The notes: a model not told the origin generated them from the sequence alone. A stretch of 64,000 bases of DNA from Arsenicibacter sp965247375 (GCA_965247375.1 CBDFHU010000032.1:1-64000), one strand, 5' to 3'. Positions 26,548 through 36,365 are shown, counted from the stretch's first letter. Program-made: numbers and translations.

Positions 26548-27666
26548 TCAGGGCTTTAGCTGTATCTGTAACGGTGTCTGTAATTGTTTGCTGAATGTGC
26601 TCAGGTAAGTCATCCACGCCTCTCCGGACGTAATCTGACCGGCTTTGTCCCAGGCGCCTCCCGAATAATACGTCACTGTTTCGCCGGACGGAATAGTAAG
26701 TTGAGCCAGTCCGTGCTGGTATTGTTTACGCATCGGTACATTGCCTTTCGGGAAAACACAACCCACCCCGATTGTGCCGTCTTTGCCGTGCCGGGGTTCC
26801 CAGTAAGCCAGAATACCGGCCTGTTCGTTCAGCAGTAATTGACCCGGTTCGGGGCGTAGCGTGATACCGGCGACCAGCGGCAGGGGCTTACCGTGTGTAT
26901 GCTGCATGGCCACTACAATCTTGCTCAGCTGTGAACCGGCATCCAGCGAGATGGTTTTTGTCGTGTTTACCGTCATCCCCTTGAAAGTATACGGGGCATA
27001 GGTAACCCGGAATGTCGAACGGAGCGGGCCGTTGTCGAGGACTTCCCAGGTTTGGTAATTGTGCACAAACTGAATAGAGTCGTTCAGGAAAACGCCGAGG
27101 TCGCCCGCGCCGAGCGTCAGGCCGACGTGGTAATAGTCCAGGCCTTCGCCGTAGTCTTTGTGGTAGTCGTTTTGTTTGTACCACTTGTTCAGAATCAGCT
27201 GATCAGTGCGTTTCGCCCAGATATCGCTACCGTAGGCGTTGTCGGAGCGGCCGTTGAGGGCCTTGCCGTAAATCCGGAATGCTACTTTATCATTTTCCCA
27301 TGCAAAATCATCGTAGCGCTCCGGCACATACCGGCAGTACGTTTTAGCGGTAACCGGTGTCGGTTTGCCCTTGCGGAGGGTTAGTGTGAGGGTTTGTTTG
27401 GGGGCAGCGGAGACCTGTACCAGCAGATTCTGAATGGTGTTGGTGCCTCTGTGTTCAAACTGATAGGGGACGGCTTTACCGGCCAGCAGGATCTGCATTT
27501 GACTGGTATCGGCTTGCGGCCAGGCACTGAGAACGGTCTGCCACGGAATGTCGACAACGGCGTCGGTAAAGGCAACGTCACTGGAATTGGTAATGGTTAA
27601 CGGCTTCTGCGCGTAGGCGTTAAGGGTACATATGCCGGCAATCAGCAGGGAAAAGAAACGTTTCAT
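26548..27666 (-). CDS. DUF4861 family secreted protein
   Basis: A 372-residue exported protein. The start at 27666 gives the signal peptide MKRFFSLLIAGICTLNAYAQ; the longer reading from 27702 would bury it. Blocks typical of DUF4861 are PERYDDFAWENDKVAFRIYG, DYHKDYGEGLDYYHVGLTLGAGDLG and TKTISLDAGSQL. The fold is probably beta-sandwich, as in carbohydrate-active proteins. DUF4861 genes frequently sit in uronate or pectin-type catabolic loci; here the gene follows a FucP-type transporter and faces a dehydrogenase/isomerase operon. Substrate unknown. Confidence 0.88.
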   Translation of the reverse strand: MKRFFSLLIAGICTLNAYAQKPLTITNSSDVAFTDAVVDIPWQTVLSAWPQADTSQMQILLAGKAVPYQFEHRGTNTIQNLLVQVSAAPKQTLTLTLRKGKPTPVTAKTYCRYVPERYDDFAWENDKVAFRIYGKALNGRSDNAYGSDIWAKRTDQLILNKWYKQNDYHKDYGEGLDYYHVGLTLGAGDLGVFLNDSIQFVHNYQTWEVLDNGPLRSTFRVTYAPYTFKGMTVNTTKTISLDAGSQLSKIVVAMQHTHGKPLPLVAGITLRPEPGQLLLNEQAGILAYWEPRHGKDGTIGVGCVFPKGNVPMRKQYQHGLAQLTIPSGETVTYYSGGAWDKAGQITSGEAWMTYLSTFSKQLQTPLQIQLKP

Positions 27667-27723
27667 AGGCGTTAAAAAACGTGCTCTCGTTGAGGAGAGC
27701 ACGTTTTGAACAAAAGATCAGGT

Positions 27724-28986
27724 TTATTTTGATTTTGAGAATTTCGCACCGAACAGGAAGATCACTGCGTAACAGACAATCGGCAGATAATACGCCGTTG
27801 CCACGTCGGTTTCGGCCACACGGCCCATCAGCGGCGGGAACAACGCGCCGCCAACAACACCCATTACAATGAACGATGAGGCCTGCTGTGTGTGTTTGCC
27901 CAGGTCTTTCAGGCCCAGACTGAAAATGGTCGGAAACATGATGCTGAAGAAAAAGTTGAGCATCAGCAGCGCGGCAAATGACGGCCAGCCCCAGCTTTGG
28001 GCAATGATCACGCACATAATGATGTTAGCGAACGCAAAGGCAGCCAGTAAACGGTTCGGCGCAATAAACCGCATGAGGTACGTACCGACAAACCGGCCGA
28101 TCATCATCATGACCATGCTGGCGGAGAAATAGTAAGCCGCCGATGTTTCGGGCAGGCCCATTTTTTCGACACCATAATTAATGAAAAATGCCCAGGTACC
28201 ACCCTGTGCGGCCACGTTGAATAACTGCGCAATGGCCGCCCAGATAAAGTGCCGGTGCTGGAAAAGGCTTTTGCCCGCCTTCAGATCGTGGGGAGTCGTC
28301 GGCACAGCATAGGCGTCGGCTTCTTCAATCTCCACCGCATGCGCATCCTGAACCGGCGGCACTTTAACGAACGTAAAGGCGACGGCAATTGCCAGAATGA
28401 CGGAGCCAATGACCACATACAGCAGTTTCACCGAACCCAGATCATCGGTACCGGTTGTGTTGCCGCCAAGGATGAAATAACCGCCGATGGCTGGCCCGAT
28501 TACCGCACCGAGTCCGTTAAAAGCCTGGGCAAAGTTGATCCGCTGATCGCTCGTACGGACATCGCCCAGACCGGCGACAAACGGGTGGGCAACGGTTTCC
28601 AGCGTGGCCAGACCGCAAGCCAGAATAAAGAGGGCGATCCGGAAAAAACCGAACGATTCGGCATTGGCCGCCGGAATAAACAGAAACGCACCGGCCGCAT
28701 ACAGTGTCAGGCCGAGCAGTACCCCGTTTTTGTACCCGAAACGCTTCATAAACAAACCGGCCGGAATACCCATGACGGCATAAGCTCCGAAAATCGAGAA
28801 CTGAACCAGCCCTGACTCAGCTTTACTGACGTGGAGTACGTTCTGAAAATGCCGGTTGAGTACGTCGCCCATCGTAATGGCAATCCCCCATAGCATGAAC
28901 AGGGACGTGACAAAGATGAGCGTCGTGATGTATTTTTTTTCGGTAAATGCGGCCGGTTGGCCGACTGCAGCAGGGGTTGCTTGCAT
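27724..28986 (-). CDS. fucP: FucP-type sugar:H+ symporter (MFS)
   Basis: A major-facilitator transporter of 420 residues with 12 predicted helices. The family marker is the stretch LFMLWGIAITMGDVLNRHFQ and GLVQFSIFGAYAVMGIPAG near the N-terminus, as in L-fucose/glucose/galactose symporters. The second half has VAAQGGTWAFFINYG. It is the first gene of a two-gene operon with DUF4861 and probably imports the sugar or sugar acid that the locus processes. Sugar specificity cannot be read from sequence, so the gene symbol is by family. Confidence 0.85.
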   Translation of the reverse strand: MQATPAAVGQPAAFTEKKYITTLIFVTSLFMLWGIAITMGDVLNRHFQNVLHVSKAESGLVQFSIFGAYAVMGIPAGLFMKRFGYKNGVLLGLTLYAAGAFLFIPAANAESFGFFRIALFILACGLATLETVAHPFVAGLGDVRTSDQRINFAQAFNGLGAVIGPAIGGYFILGGNTTGTDDLGSVKLLYVVIGSVILAIAVAFTFVKVPPVQDAHAVEIEEADAYAVPTTPHDLKAGKSLFQHRHFIWAAIAQLFNVAAQGGTWAFFINYGVEKMGLPETSAAYYFSASMVMMMIGRFVGTYLMRFIAPNRLLAAFAFANIIMCVIIAQSWGWPSFAALLMLNFFFSIMFPTIFSLGLKDLGKHTQQASSFIVMGVVGGALFPPLMGRVAETDVATAYYLPIVCYAVIFLFGAKFSKSK

Positions 28987-29190
28987 GGAAGAATCGGGTT
29001 AAGCTTTAACGTTTGTTACAAGGTCAGTCTAGTATAGACAAAAAACAGGACAATATACCCTAAAGCGGCAGGTATAAACTGAAAAAGAATAAGAAATAAA
29101 CTAAAAAATTGTAACATTCAGGTAATAATCAGGAGTATCCGGCGCTTTGACTACGCTTTATTGACTAGTGTGTAGCCTAATCAATCCGGC

Positions 29191-31761
29191 ATGGTCAAGC
29201 CCGTATTCTCACTTACGTTATTAGGTTTAGGTCTGGGGTGTCTGTTGAGTTTCACCCCGAATTTCCGGACTTTCCCGGCCGATGAGCTGTCGCCGGTCCG
29301 TACGCCGGCCGATGAACTGAGTACCTTCCGGCTGGAACCCGGGCTGACGGCTCAGCTTGTGGCCTCCGAACCGATGGTGCAGGATCCGGTCGTGATCAGT
29401 TTTGATGCCGATGGCCGGTTGTGGGTTGTGGAGATGCGCGGTTTTATGACGACTATCGACGGAAAAGGCGAGAACCAGCCAACCGGCCGGGTGTCGGTGC
29501 TCGAAGACCTGAACGGCGATGGCCTGATGGACAAAAGCACCGTTTTTCTGGACAGCCTGGTCATGCCCCGCACCCTCGGCTTTGCGCCCGGCGGTGCGCT
29601 GATCGGTGACTATAAATCGCTATGGTATGCGCAGGACCTGAACGGTGACCTCAAAGCAGATACCAAAACACTGGTCGATCCTGCGTATTCGGCGGGTGGC
29701 CTGCCCGAACATGCGCCGAACGGCATGTGGCGTAACATAGACAACTGGTATTACAACGCCAAATCACGGATACGATACCGGATGCGGCCCGGCGGGCAGT
29801 GGCAGCGCGACACTACTGAGTTCCGGGGGCAGTGGGGAATCAGCCACGACGATAAGGGCCATTTATACTATAACTACAATTGGTCGCAGCTGCATGCCGA
29901 TCTGGTACCGCCAAACTACCTGAACCGCAATAAACATCATACGCCGACAACAGGTATCGACTATGGCGTAACGACCGAACGCCGTGTCTATCCCATCCGT
30001 GCCACACCGGCCGTCAACCGTGGCTATATTCCGGGAACGCTGGACAAAGACGGTCGTTTGCAGGAGTTCACGGCGGCCTGTTCGCCGCTTATTTATCGCG
30101 GAACGGCCTTGCCGGCGTCGTTTCACGGGAATGCATTTGTATGTGAGCCGGCGGGCAACCTCATTAAACGAAACCGCATTGACGTAAATGGCCTCTTACC
30201 GGCCGGATACGACCCGCACCCCGGGCAGGAGTTCCTTGCTTCTACCGATGAACGCTTCCGGCCGGTGTCTCTGGCAACCGGCCCCGACGGTGCGATGTAT
30301 GTGGCCGATATGTACCGTGGCCTGATTCAGCACGGAGCCTATATTACGCCTTATCTGAAAGAACAAACGCTGGCCCGTAAGCTGGATGCTCCGGTGCACG
30401 GCGGCCGGATCTGGCGGATTGTGCCGGCAAACCGGCAACCCGCCGCCCCGAAAAAGCTCTCAGCAGCAACAACAGACGAGTTGGTCCGTGAGCTGACCAG
30501 CACTGACGGCTGGCACCGTGACATGGCCCAGCGGCTGCTCATCGAGCGGGCTGACAAAAGCAGTAAGGCCGCACTGGTGCAACTGGCGCAGAAAGGAGCG
30601 AACGAATATGGCCGGTTCCACGCTCTATGGACGCTCGACGGTCTGGGGCTGATTTCGGCGCCGGTGCTGGTCCCGCTGCTGAGCGATAAAAGCCCGCTGA
30701 TACAGGCAACTGCTCTGCGGTTACTGGAACCGCTGGCAGAAGCAAACGCAGGAGTCAGGGCGCAGGTCGCTACGCAGCTGATCAGCCGGATAAAAACAAT
30801 GCCGGTCGATATGGCGCTTCAGGCCGCGTTGTCGGCGCGGTCGCTGGATACGAAAGCCGCTCATACGTTGCTGGCCTACCTGGCGGCCCGGTTCAGCGAT
30901 CAGGCCCTGATCCGGGATGCCGCCATGAGCAGTTTGCAGGATCAGGAACTCGTGTTTCTAGGGAAACTGCGTGATTCGCCGCACTGGCGGACCCGCGAAG
31001 CCGGTAAGGAAATCCTGCTGGAGATGCTGACCTCGGCCATTATCCGGAAGGGAGATGCTGCGGAAATGACGGCAATGCTGGGCTTACTGGAAACAAATAT
31101 ACCGGTAACAGGCTGGCAGCAACTGGCTATCTGGAGCGGTATGAGCGCCTATGCCAACGATAAGCAACGCAAGCCGACAAAACTGGCTAATGCGCCTGCC
31201 TTATTGTCGCAAAAGCAAAAAGTACTCACGTCTGAACAGCAATCCGCGCTGAACAGCCTGTTTGAATGGCCAGGGCATACGGGACTGGAAAACCGGTCGG
31301 CGAAGCGGTTTGCCTTATCCGGCGAGGATCAGAAGCTGTTTGTGTTGGGCCGGCAGCACTACCTGACCACCTGCGCGGGCTGTCACGGCAGCGACGGCAA
31401 CGGCCTGAAACGGTTTGCTCCGCCGCTCAACGGCTCAGACTGGGTCACCGGCGACGAAAAGCGGCTGGCGTTGATTGTGCTCCACGGCCTTGAAGGCCCG
31501 ATTGACGTAGCAGGCAAGAAATACGATTCGCCGGATATCCTGCCGGTCATGCCGTCGCTGGCAACGATGGATGACGCCTCGATCTCAGCAGTGCTGATGT
31601 ATATCCGGAATGCCTGGAGCAACGACGGCGGCCCGATCAACCGGCGGACGGTTAGCATGACCCGCGTCCTGACACAGGGCCGCGTGATGCCATGGACCGC
31701 CAAGGAATTAAACACCCATACGGGCGACCCCACGTGGTCGCCCAAATCCAGTGATAATTGA
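29191..31761 (+). CDS. Membrane-bound dehydrogenase-like protein with C-terminal cytochrome c domain
   Basis: An 856-residue secreted protein. After a signal peptide, an N-terminal six-bladed-propeller region (about 50-410: ASEPMVQDPVVISFDADGRLWVVEM, GPDGAMYVADMYRGLIQHG) resembles the PVC-type membrane-bound dehydrogenase domain. A helical HEAT-like repeat region (about 430-680) follows. A class I cytochrome c domain ends the protein, with haem motif CAGCH (Cys728, Cys731, His732) and distal methionine candidates in DILPVMPSLATM. Such proteins are thought to oxidise sugars or alcohols in the periplasm and pass electrons to haem, but the substrate is unknown. It heads an operon with an isomerase, a dehydrogenase and a transporter. 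Confidence 0.85.
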   Translation: MVKPVFSLTLLGLGLGCLLSFTPNFRTFPADELSPVRTPADELSTFRLEPGLTAQLVASEPMVQDPVVISFDADGRLWVVEMRGFMTTIDGKGENQPTGRVSVLEDLNGDGLMDKSTVFLDSLVMPRTLGFAPGGALIGDYKSLWYAQDLNGDLKADTKTLVDPAYSAGGLPEHAPNGMWRNIDNWYYNAKSRIRYRMRPGGQWQRDTTEFRGQWGISHDDKGHLYYNYNWSQLHADLVPPNYLNRNKHHTPTTGIDYGVTTERRVYPIRATPAVNRGYIPGTLDKDGRLQEFTAACSPLIYRGTALPASFHGNAFVCEPAGNLIKRNRIDVNGLLPAGYDPHPGQEFLASTDERFRPVSLATGPDGAMYVADMYRGLIQHGAYITPYLKEQTLARKLDAPVHGGRIWRIVPANRQPAAPKKLSAATTDELVRELTSTDGWHRDMAQRLLIERADKSSKAALVQLAQKGANEYGRFHALWTLDGLGLISAPVLVPLLSDKSPLIQATALRLLEPLAEANAGVRAQVATQLISRIKTMPVDMALQAALSARSLDTKAAHTLLAYLAARFSDQALIRDAAMSSLQDQELVFLGKLRDSPHWRTREAGKEILLEMLTSAIIRKGDAAEMTAMLGLLETNIPVTGWQQLAIWSGMSAYANDKQRKPTKLANAPALLSQKQKVLTSEQQSALNSLFEWPGHTGLENRSAKRFALSGEDQKLFVLGRQHYLTTCAGCHGSDGNGLKRFAPPLNGSDWVTGDEKRLALIVLHGLEGPIDVAGKKYDSPDILPVMPSLATMDDASISAVLMYIRNAWSNDGGPINRRTVSMTRVLTQGRVMPWTAKELNTHTGDPTWSPKSSDN

Positions 31762-31794
31762 CACGTGGTCGCCCAATTAAATCACATGGTCGCC
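31731..31794 (+). repeat. Three short direct repeats across the end of the cytochrome-domain gene
   Basis: CACGTGGTCGCCCAA occurs at 31731-31745 and 31762-31776, and a third, shorter variant CACATGGTCGCC at 31783-31794. The first encodes the protein end and the others follow the stop, ahead of the next start at 31822. It looks like a local duplication of the 3' end. Confidence 0.75.
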
Positions 31795-31821
31795 AAAACC
31801 AACGAACAACCATACAACCCG

Positions 31822-32886
31822 ATGAATAGACGTACGTTTTTGCATCAATCGGCAATCGGGGCTGCGGCCTTGTCTGTACCAGCCTGGCCGTTAAAGGGCT
31901 TTGCCAAAGAGGTGCCGATGGGGGTGGTTGTCCATTCCTACGGCTTCCGCTGGAACTCGAAAGTGGGTAGCCGGACATACCCGGGGTTTACCAACGCCAT
32001 TGACCTGCTGGAGCATTGCCACGACATCGGCGCCGGCGGCATTCAGGTAGTGGTAAAGGACTGGAGTGCTGATTTTGCCAGTAAAGTGCGCGACCGGCGC
32101 GAAAAACTGGGCATGTACCTCGAAGGATCTATCGGGATGCCGAAGAAAGCAGAGGATGTGCCTGCCTTTGAACAGGACGTACAGCGGGCCAAAGAGGCCG
32201 GGGTGCAGGTGCTGCGGACGGTCAGTCTGGGCGGACGACGGTATGAGACCTTTAAGACACTTGACGAATTCCGGCAGTTTCAGAAAAGCGGTCTGGCTGC
32301 GCTGCAACTGGCTGAACCGGTGCTGCGGAAACATAAGGTCAAGCTGGCCGTCGAAAATCATAAGGACTGGCGCGCACCCGAGCTGGTGGCCGTCCTGAAG
32401 CAGGTCAGCAGCGAATATATAGGTGCAACAATTGATTTTGGCAACAGCATCGCACTGCTGGAAGATCCGATGGAGGTTATGCAGGCGCTTGCTCCCTACG
32501 TGATGAGTACCCACATCAAAGACATGGCTGTGGCCGAATATCCTGACGGTTTCCTGCTGTCGGAAGTACCGCTCGGTACCGGCATTCTGGACCTGCCGAA
32601 GATGGTGGCCCTGTGCAAAAAACACAATCCGGCGGTAACCTTCAATCTGGAAATGATCACCCGTGATCCGCTTGAAATACCTTGTCTTAAAAAAGAATAC
32701 TGGGCCACGTTTGCCGATGTACCGGGAGCAGAACTCGCCCGAACGCTGTCGATGGTCAGAGCCCATAAGCCGGTGCAGGCACTGCCGCGTACAACACCGC
32801 TGTCGCCGGAAAACCGACTGGCCGCCGAAGAGGAAAATATCGTTTCCTGCCTGACTTACAGCAAGAACCAGCTGGCGATGCGGTGA
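31822..32886 (+). CDS. Sugar phosphate isomerase/epimerase family TIM-barrel protein with Tat-like signal
   Basis: A 354-residue protein. The start at 31822 gives MNRRTFLHQSAIGAAALS, a twin-arginine signal, so the enzyme is predicted to act outside the cytoplasm. The body has xylose-isomerase-like TIM-barrel blocks with likely metal ligands: KLAVENHKDWRAPEL (Glu and His), GATIDFGNSI (Asp), MSTHIKDMAV (His) and TFNLEMITRDP (Glu). Exported proteins of this family are common in sugar-oxidation loci of Bacteroidota. It lies 60 bases after the dehydrogenase-like gene. The reaction is likely isomerisation or epimerisation of the oxidised sugar, which is inferred from context. Confidence 0.85.
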   Translation: MNRRTFLHQSAIGAAALSVPAWPLKGFAKEVPMGVVVHSYGFRWNSKVGSRTYPGFTNAIDLLEHCHDIGAGGIQVVVKDWSADFASKVRDRREKLGMYLEGSIGMPKKAEDVPAFEQDVQRAKEAGVQVLRTVSLGGRRYETFKTLDEFRQFQKSGLAALQLAEPVLRKHKVKLAVENHKDWRAPELVAVLKQVSSEYIGATIDFGNSIALLEDPMEVMQALAPYVMSTHIKDMAVAEYPDGFLLSEVPLGTGILDLPKMVALCKKHNPAVTFNLEMITRDPLEIPCLKKEYWATFADVPGAELARTLSMVRAHKPVQALPRTTPLSPENRLAAEEENIVSCLTYSKNQLAMR

Positions 32887-32944
32887 TAAATGAATGTAAT
32901 AGGCTGACATTATACATTTTTCATTACTCATTTTTCATTAAAAA

Positions 32945-33731
32945 ATGCCCCACGAACCACTGCCCGGACTGAAACAATTTGATCTCTCAGGCCGCGCTGC
33001 CATTATAACCGGTGGCTCCAAAGGACTTGGCCTGGCGATGGCCGCCGGACTGGCTTCGGCCGGTTGCCGGATTATGCTCGTGAACCGGAATGCTGCCGAA
33101 GGAGAGGCAGCCGCACAGCAACTGGCCGCCGATTTCGGGGTTGAAGCCCTCGCCCTTTGCTGCCGACATTACCGATCAGGCGCAGACCGAAGCCATGGCG
33201 CAGGCCGCTATGGATGCTTTTGGCCGGATCGATATTCTGATCAATAGTGCCGGAATCAACATCCGGGGCGCAATCGACGAACTGACACAGGATGACTTTA
33301 ACAAGGTCATGCAGGTCAACGTCAACGGTACCTGGCTGTGCAGCCGGGCCGTGACGCCGTTTATGAAAGCACAGCAACGGGGGAGTATCATTAACCTGGC
33401 CAGTACGCTCGGGCTGGTAGGTCTGTCGAACCGGACGCCGTATACGGCCAGTAAGGGCGCCGTGGTGCAGATGACCCGTGCGCTGGCACTCGAACTGGCC
33501 CCGTTCAATATCAATGTAAATGCTATTTGTCCCGGCCCGTTCCTGACCGAAATGAATCTGCCGATTGCTGATACCGACGAAGGAAAACGCTTTGTGGTGG
33601 GAGCGACAGCACTCGGGCGCTGGGGGCACATGCGCGAAATCCAGGGCGCTGCCATTTATCTGGCCAGCGATGCCGGCAGCTACATGGTCGGCTCCATGCT
33701 TACCGTCGATGGCGGCTGGACGGCGGGGTAA
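32945..33731 (+). CDS. SDR oxidoreductase, gluconate 5-dehydrogenase/KduD-like, frameshifted in this sequence
   Basis: A classical short-chain dehydrogenase of about 261 residues after correction. The cofactor loop is TGGSKGLG (about 22-29), the NSAG motif is present, and the catalytic Ser and Tyr-x-x-x-Lys are in NLASTLG and TPYTASKGAV. The frame breaks at 33153-33158: CTCGCCCTTTGCTGCC reads LALCC in the first frame, whereas one C (or T) fewer gives LAFAADITDQ, which rejoins the second frame. Best family guess is gluconate 5-dehydrogenase or 2-deoxy-gluconate dehydrogenase, which fits the hexonate-type transporter downstream. Confidence 0.86.
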
Positions 33732-33768
33732 AAAGGGAGTGGAAAATGAACAATTAAAAGAAGGAATC

Positions 33769-35058
33769 ATGCGGACCCGTGTACGTTACGGCATGTTGGC
33801 ACTGGTGTTTGTCAATGTTGTCATCAATTATCTTGACCGGACGAATCTGGCCGTAGCGGCTTCGTCATTAAGTAAAGACCTGCAACTGGACAAGGTCGAA
33901 ATGGGGCTTATTTTCTCCGCCTTCGGCTGGGCCTATGCTTTATTACAGGTGCCCGGCGGCTTGCTGGCCGACCGGGTGGTGCCGAGGGTACTGTACGCCT
34001 TCTGTCTGATTACGTGGTCAATAGCTACTATCGGGCAGGGGTTTGTGCGCGGGTTTGCCAGTCTTTTTGCGCTGCGGGTAGCGACGGGTACCTTTGAGGC
34101 ACCCTCATATCCGATCAACAACCGGGTCGTCACGAGCTGGTTTCCGGAGCATGAGCGGGCATCGTCGATTGCCATGTATGTGTCGGGACAGTTTATCGGC
34201 CTTGCCTTTCTGACCCCCGTACTGGTTACCTTGCAGGCATACGCCGGCTGGCAAGGCTTGTTTGTAGTAACAGGCCTGGTCGGGATTGTCTGGGGTGCTG
34301 TGTGGTACCTGTTTTACCGCGACCCGCTGGACCATCCTGCTGTTAATGACGCTGAGCTGACCTACATAGAAGAGGGGGGCGGCCTGTTCCGGGGGCAAAA
34401 AAAGGGAGGACCGGCTGTGTGGAGCTGGCACAATCTGCGGCAGGTGTTCAGCAGCCGGACGTTGTGGGGCGTTTACATCGGGCAGTTTGCGGTAAATGCC
34501 ACGCTCTGGTTTTTCCTGACCTGGTTTCCGACCTATCTGGTAGAATACCGTGGCCTGAGTTTTATCAAATCGGGCTATCTGGCGTCGGTGCCGTTTTTGT
34601 CGGCTTGTGCCGGTCTGCTGCTTTCCGGTTTTCTGTCCGATTATTTTACCCGCAAAGGCATGTCGGTCAGTGTGGCACGGAAAGCGCCCATCATTGCCGG
34701 ATTGCTGTTATCGGTAAGTATTGTCGGCGCCAATTACAGCGACGATACCAGTGTGATCATTTTCTTCATGGCGCTGGCGTTTTTCGGTTCGGGTATGGCC
34801 TTAATTTCGTGGGTATTCGTATCGATTCTGTCTCCGAAACACCTGATTGGCCTCACAGGCGGGGTATTCAATTTTATGGGTAACCTGGCATCGATTGTGG
34901 TGCCGATTGTGATTGGCTTTCTGGCCAAAAACGGTGATTTTAAGCCCGCGCTGGTATTTATTGGTGCCCTGGGCCTGGTCGGAGCCTGTTCGTATATTTT
35001 TCTGGTCGGTAAAATCGAACGGGTGAGCGTGCCGGAAGAGCCGGTTGTGGCGGCGTAG
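33769..35058 (+). CDS. MFS transporter, anion:cation symporter family (hexuronate/hexonate type)
   Basis: A 429-residue, 12-helix transporter. The start at 33769 (MRTRVRYGMLALVFVNVVIN) is chosen because an upstream in-frame reading from 33565 lies inside the SDR gene. The ACS-family signature NYLDRTNLAVAASSLSKDLQ followed by FSAFGWAYALLQVPGGLLADR is clear. Relatives carry galactonate, glucarate, gluconate or hexuronates. It is the last gene of the dehydrogenase-isomerase-SDR operon and probably imports the sugar acid formed outside. Confidence 0.88.
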   Translation: MRTRVRYGMLALVFVNVVINYLDRTNLAVAASSLSKDLQLDKVEMGLIFSAFGWAYALLQVPGGLLADRVVPRVLYAFCLITWSIATIGQGFVRGFASLFALRVATGTFEAPSYPINNRVVTSWFPEHERASSIAMYVSGQFIGLAFLTPVLVTLQAYAGWQGLFVVTGLVGIVWGAVWYLFYRDPLDHPAVNDAELTYIEEGGGLFRGQKKGGPAVWSWHNLRQVFSSRTLWGVYIGQFAVNATLWFFLTWFPTYLVEYRGLSFIKSGYLASVPFLSACAGLLLSGFLSDYFTRKGMSVSVARKAPIIAGLLLSVSIVGANYSDDTSVIIFFMALAFFGSGMALISWVFVSILSPKHLIGLTGGVFNFMGNLASIVVPIVIGFLAKNGDFKPALVFIGALGLVGACSYIFLVGKIERVSVPEEPVVAA

Positions 35059-35063
35059 CTGAT

Positions 35064-35831
35064 TCAGCGTTTCGCCGGTGCATACACGCGGGCTGCTGCT
35101 ACGTTTATGAGCGCATTGACTACAAAGGCCAGCAAGAATGAAATGCCGACCGGAAATATAGGTAGCAGAAATGCCTGTAAAAAGAGGAACGTGGTAAAGC
35201 CAAGCAGTCCGATAACGATACCGCGCATGGTCGCAATTGTAGCGTCGCTGCCTTGCAGAATGTGGGAGAAAATAGCCAGAATAGACGTCAGAATCGGGAA
35301 GGGTGTCAATACCCCGCTCCAGGTCGGGCCCAGTAACTCAGCCAGTCCGGTAATTACCAGCGTAAACAGCGTAGCGACGATCATCCGGATCAGGATGTCG
35401 TATTTCAGGCGTTTACCGGCTTTGGGAATACCTGCCGGAACCGGAAAAAAATAAAGTGCCACCACAATGCTGATCATGGTAACGGCATAACTGGTCACCA
35501 ACGGGAGGGCAAGGTAGTTGAGTGACAGGGCCGTAAGGGTATACACAATGTACGACAGCATGAGGGTCATTACCCATTGGTACCGGCCGGAAAACCATGC
35601 ATAGCTAAAACAGAAGGCCAGCAGGGCAACAATGCCCGTCATAATCCCCTGAACGGCATTAATACCGAATCGAACACCTTGCTCCAGAATGAAAAAGAGC
35701 AGGATGGCTCCTGCTACCCACGGCATACTGCCGATCAGGCCGCCGATCTGATGCCCCCAGCGCCGGATCGCCAGTGTAATCAGGGCGACAACCGAGGGCA
35801 TTAAGGTGAGTTTGAGCAGCAAAACAGGCAT
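35064..35831 (-). CDS. Multi-pass membrane protein of unknown function
   Basis: A 255-residue protein with about eight hydrophobic helices. The start at 35831 (MPVLLLKLTLMPSVVALITL) is preferred; a longer reading from 35963 adds a segment with poor membrane-protein character. Near the N-terminus RRWGHQIGGLIGSMPWVAG resembles the first half of small two-repeat transporters, and LGPTWSGVLTPFPILTSILA has conserved-looking prolines in the second half. I do not recognise a named family. It converges on the MFS gene with 5 bases between stops. Confidence 0.7.
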   Translation of the reverse strand: MPVLLLKLTLMPSVVALITLAIRRWGHQIGGLIGSMPWVAGAILLFFILEQGVRFGINAVQGIMTGIVALLAFCFSYAWFSGRYQWVMTLMLSYIVYTLTALSLNYLALPLVTSYAVTMISIVVALYFFPVPAGIPKAGKRLKYDILIRMIVATLFTLVITGLAELLGPTWSGVLTPFPILTSILAIFSHILQGSDATIATMRGIVIGLLGFTTFLFLQAFLLPIFPVGISFLLAFVVNALINVAAARVYAPAKR

Positions 35832-35982
35832 AAGCAGCGCAGAAAATAAAGATACTGTATAGATCCGGAACGTTGTCCGGAAGCAAAGTAACGGAATTAT
35901 CCGCCACGACACTGCATCTGACCAGAGCAAAAGAGCTGCTCCGGCGTTTGGAAACTGCGCCATCTCTACTGTTTATACACAA

Positions 35983-36011
35983 AAAGGCCAGACTCAATGC
36001 GGTCTGGCTTT
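35983..36011 (-). terminator. Minus-strand terminator in the ABC-F downstream region
   Basis: AAAGGCCAGAC (35983-35993) pairs with GTCTGGCTTT (36002-36011) with one bulged G, followed on the minus strand by TTTTTG. It lies 355 bases beyond the ABC-F stop. Confidence 0.65.
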
Positions 36012-36170
36012 AGGGATTACTTGCTTATTCCCTTTTAGGGTATCTGAAAGGTTGACGATGTATTTGCATGAATATACTACCGCCAGACCAGAATTGCACT
36101 CTCTGTAATGCAAGTATAAAGATTGTTTACTTCATGACGCAAACATTGAGCTGTTCCATACGTTATATAG

Positions 36171-36346
36171 CCGGTTTATTACGCTGACTAAACCGGAAAG
36201 TAGCATGAATGAATAGTTTAATGGCTTGATATACAAAGGGTAGTGTCTGTGTATGGTACTTTGCGTACTTGTAGTACTCATGACTGGCCATCAATTGTCT
36301 TAGAAGTGAGTTGGTATGGTATACCGGTGAATTATACCATACCAAC
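36171..36346. repeat. Two hairpins downstream of the ABC-F gene
   Basis: CCGGTTTA/TAAACCGG (36171-36178 and 36189-36196) and a longer perfect 14-bp stem GTTGGTATGGTATA (36310-36323 with 36333-36346). The second lies 20 bases after the ABC-F stop and has no T-run. No gene is evident in 36012-36365; a 60-codon minus-strand frame at 36163-36345 overlaps both hairpins and has no support. Confidence 0.55.
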
Positions 36347-36365
36347 TGTGAAAGAATTAAACAGG

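Noticed and set aside
31891..32931. A 346-codon minus-strand open frame opposite the isomerase gene
   Set aside because: It is antisense to a gene with clear family motifs and a Tat signal, and shows no family resemblance itself.
36163..36345. A 60-codon minus-strand frame downstream of ABC-F
   Set aside because: It overlaps two hairpins and has no domain or ribosome site.
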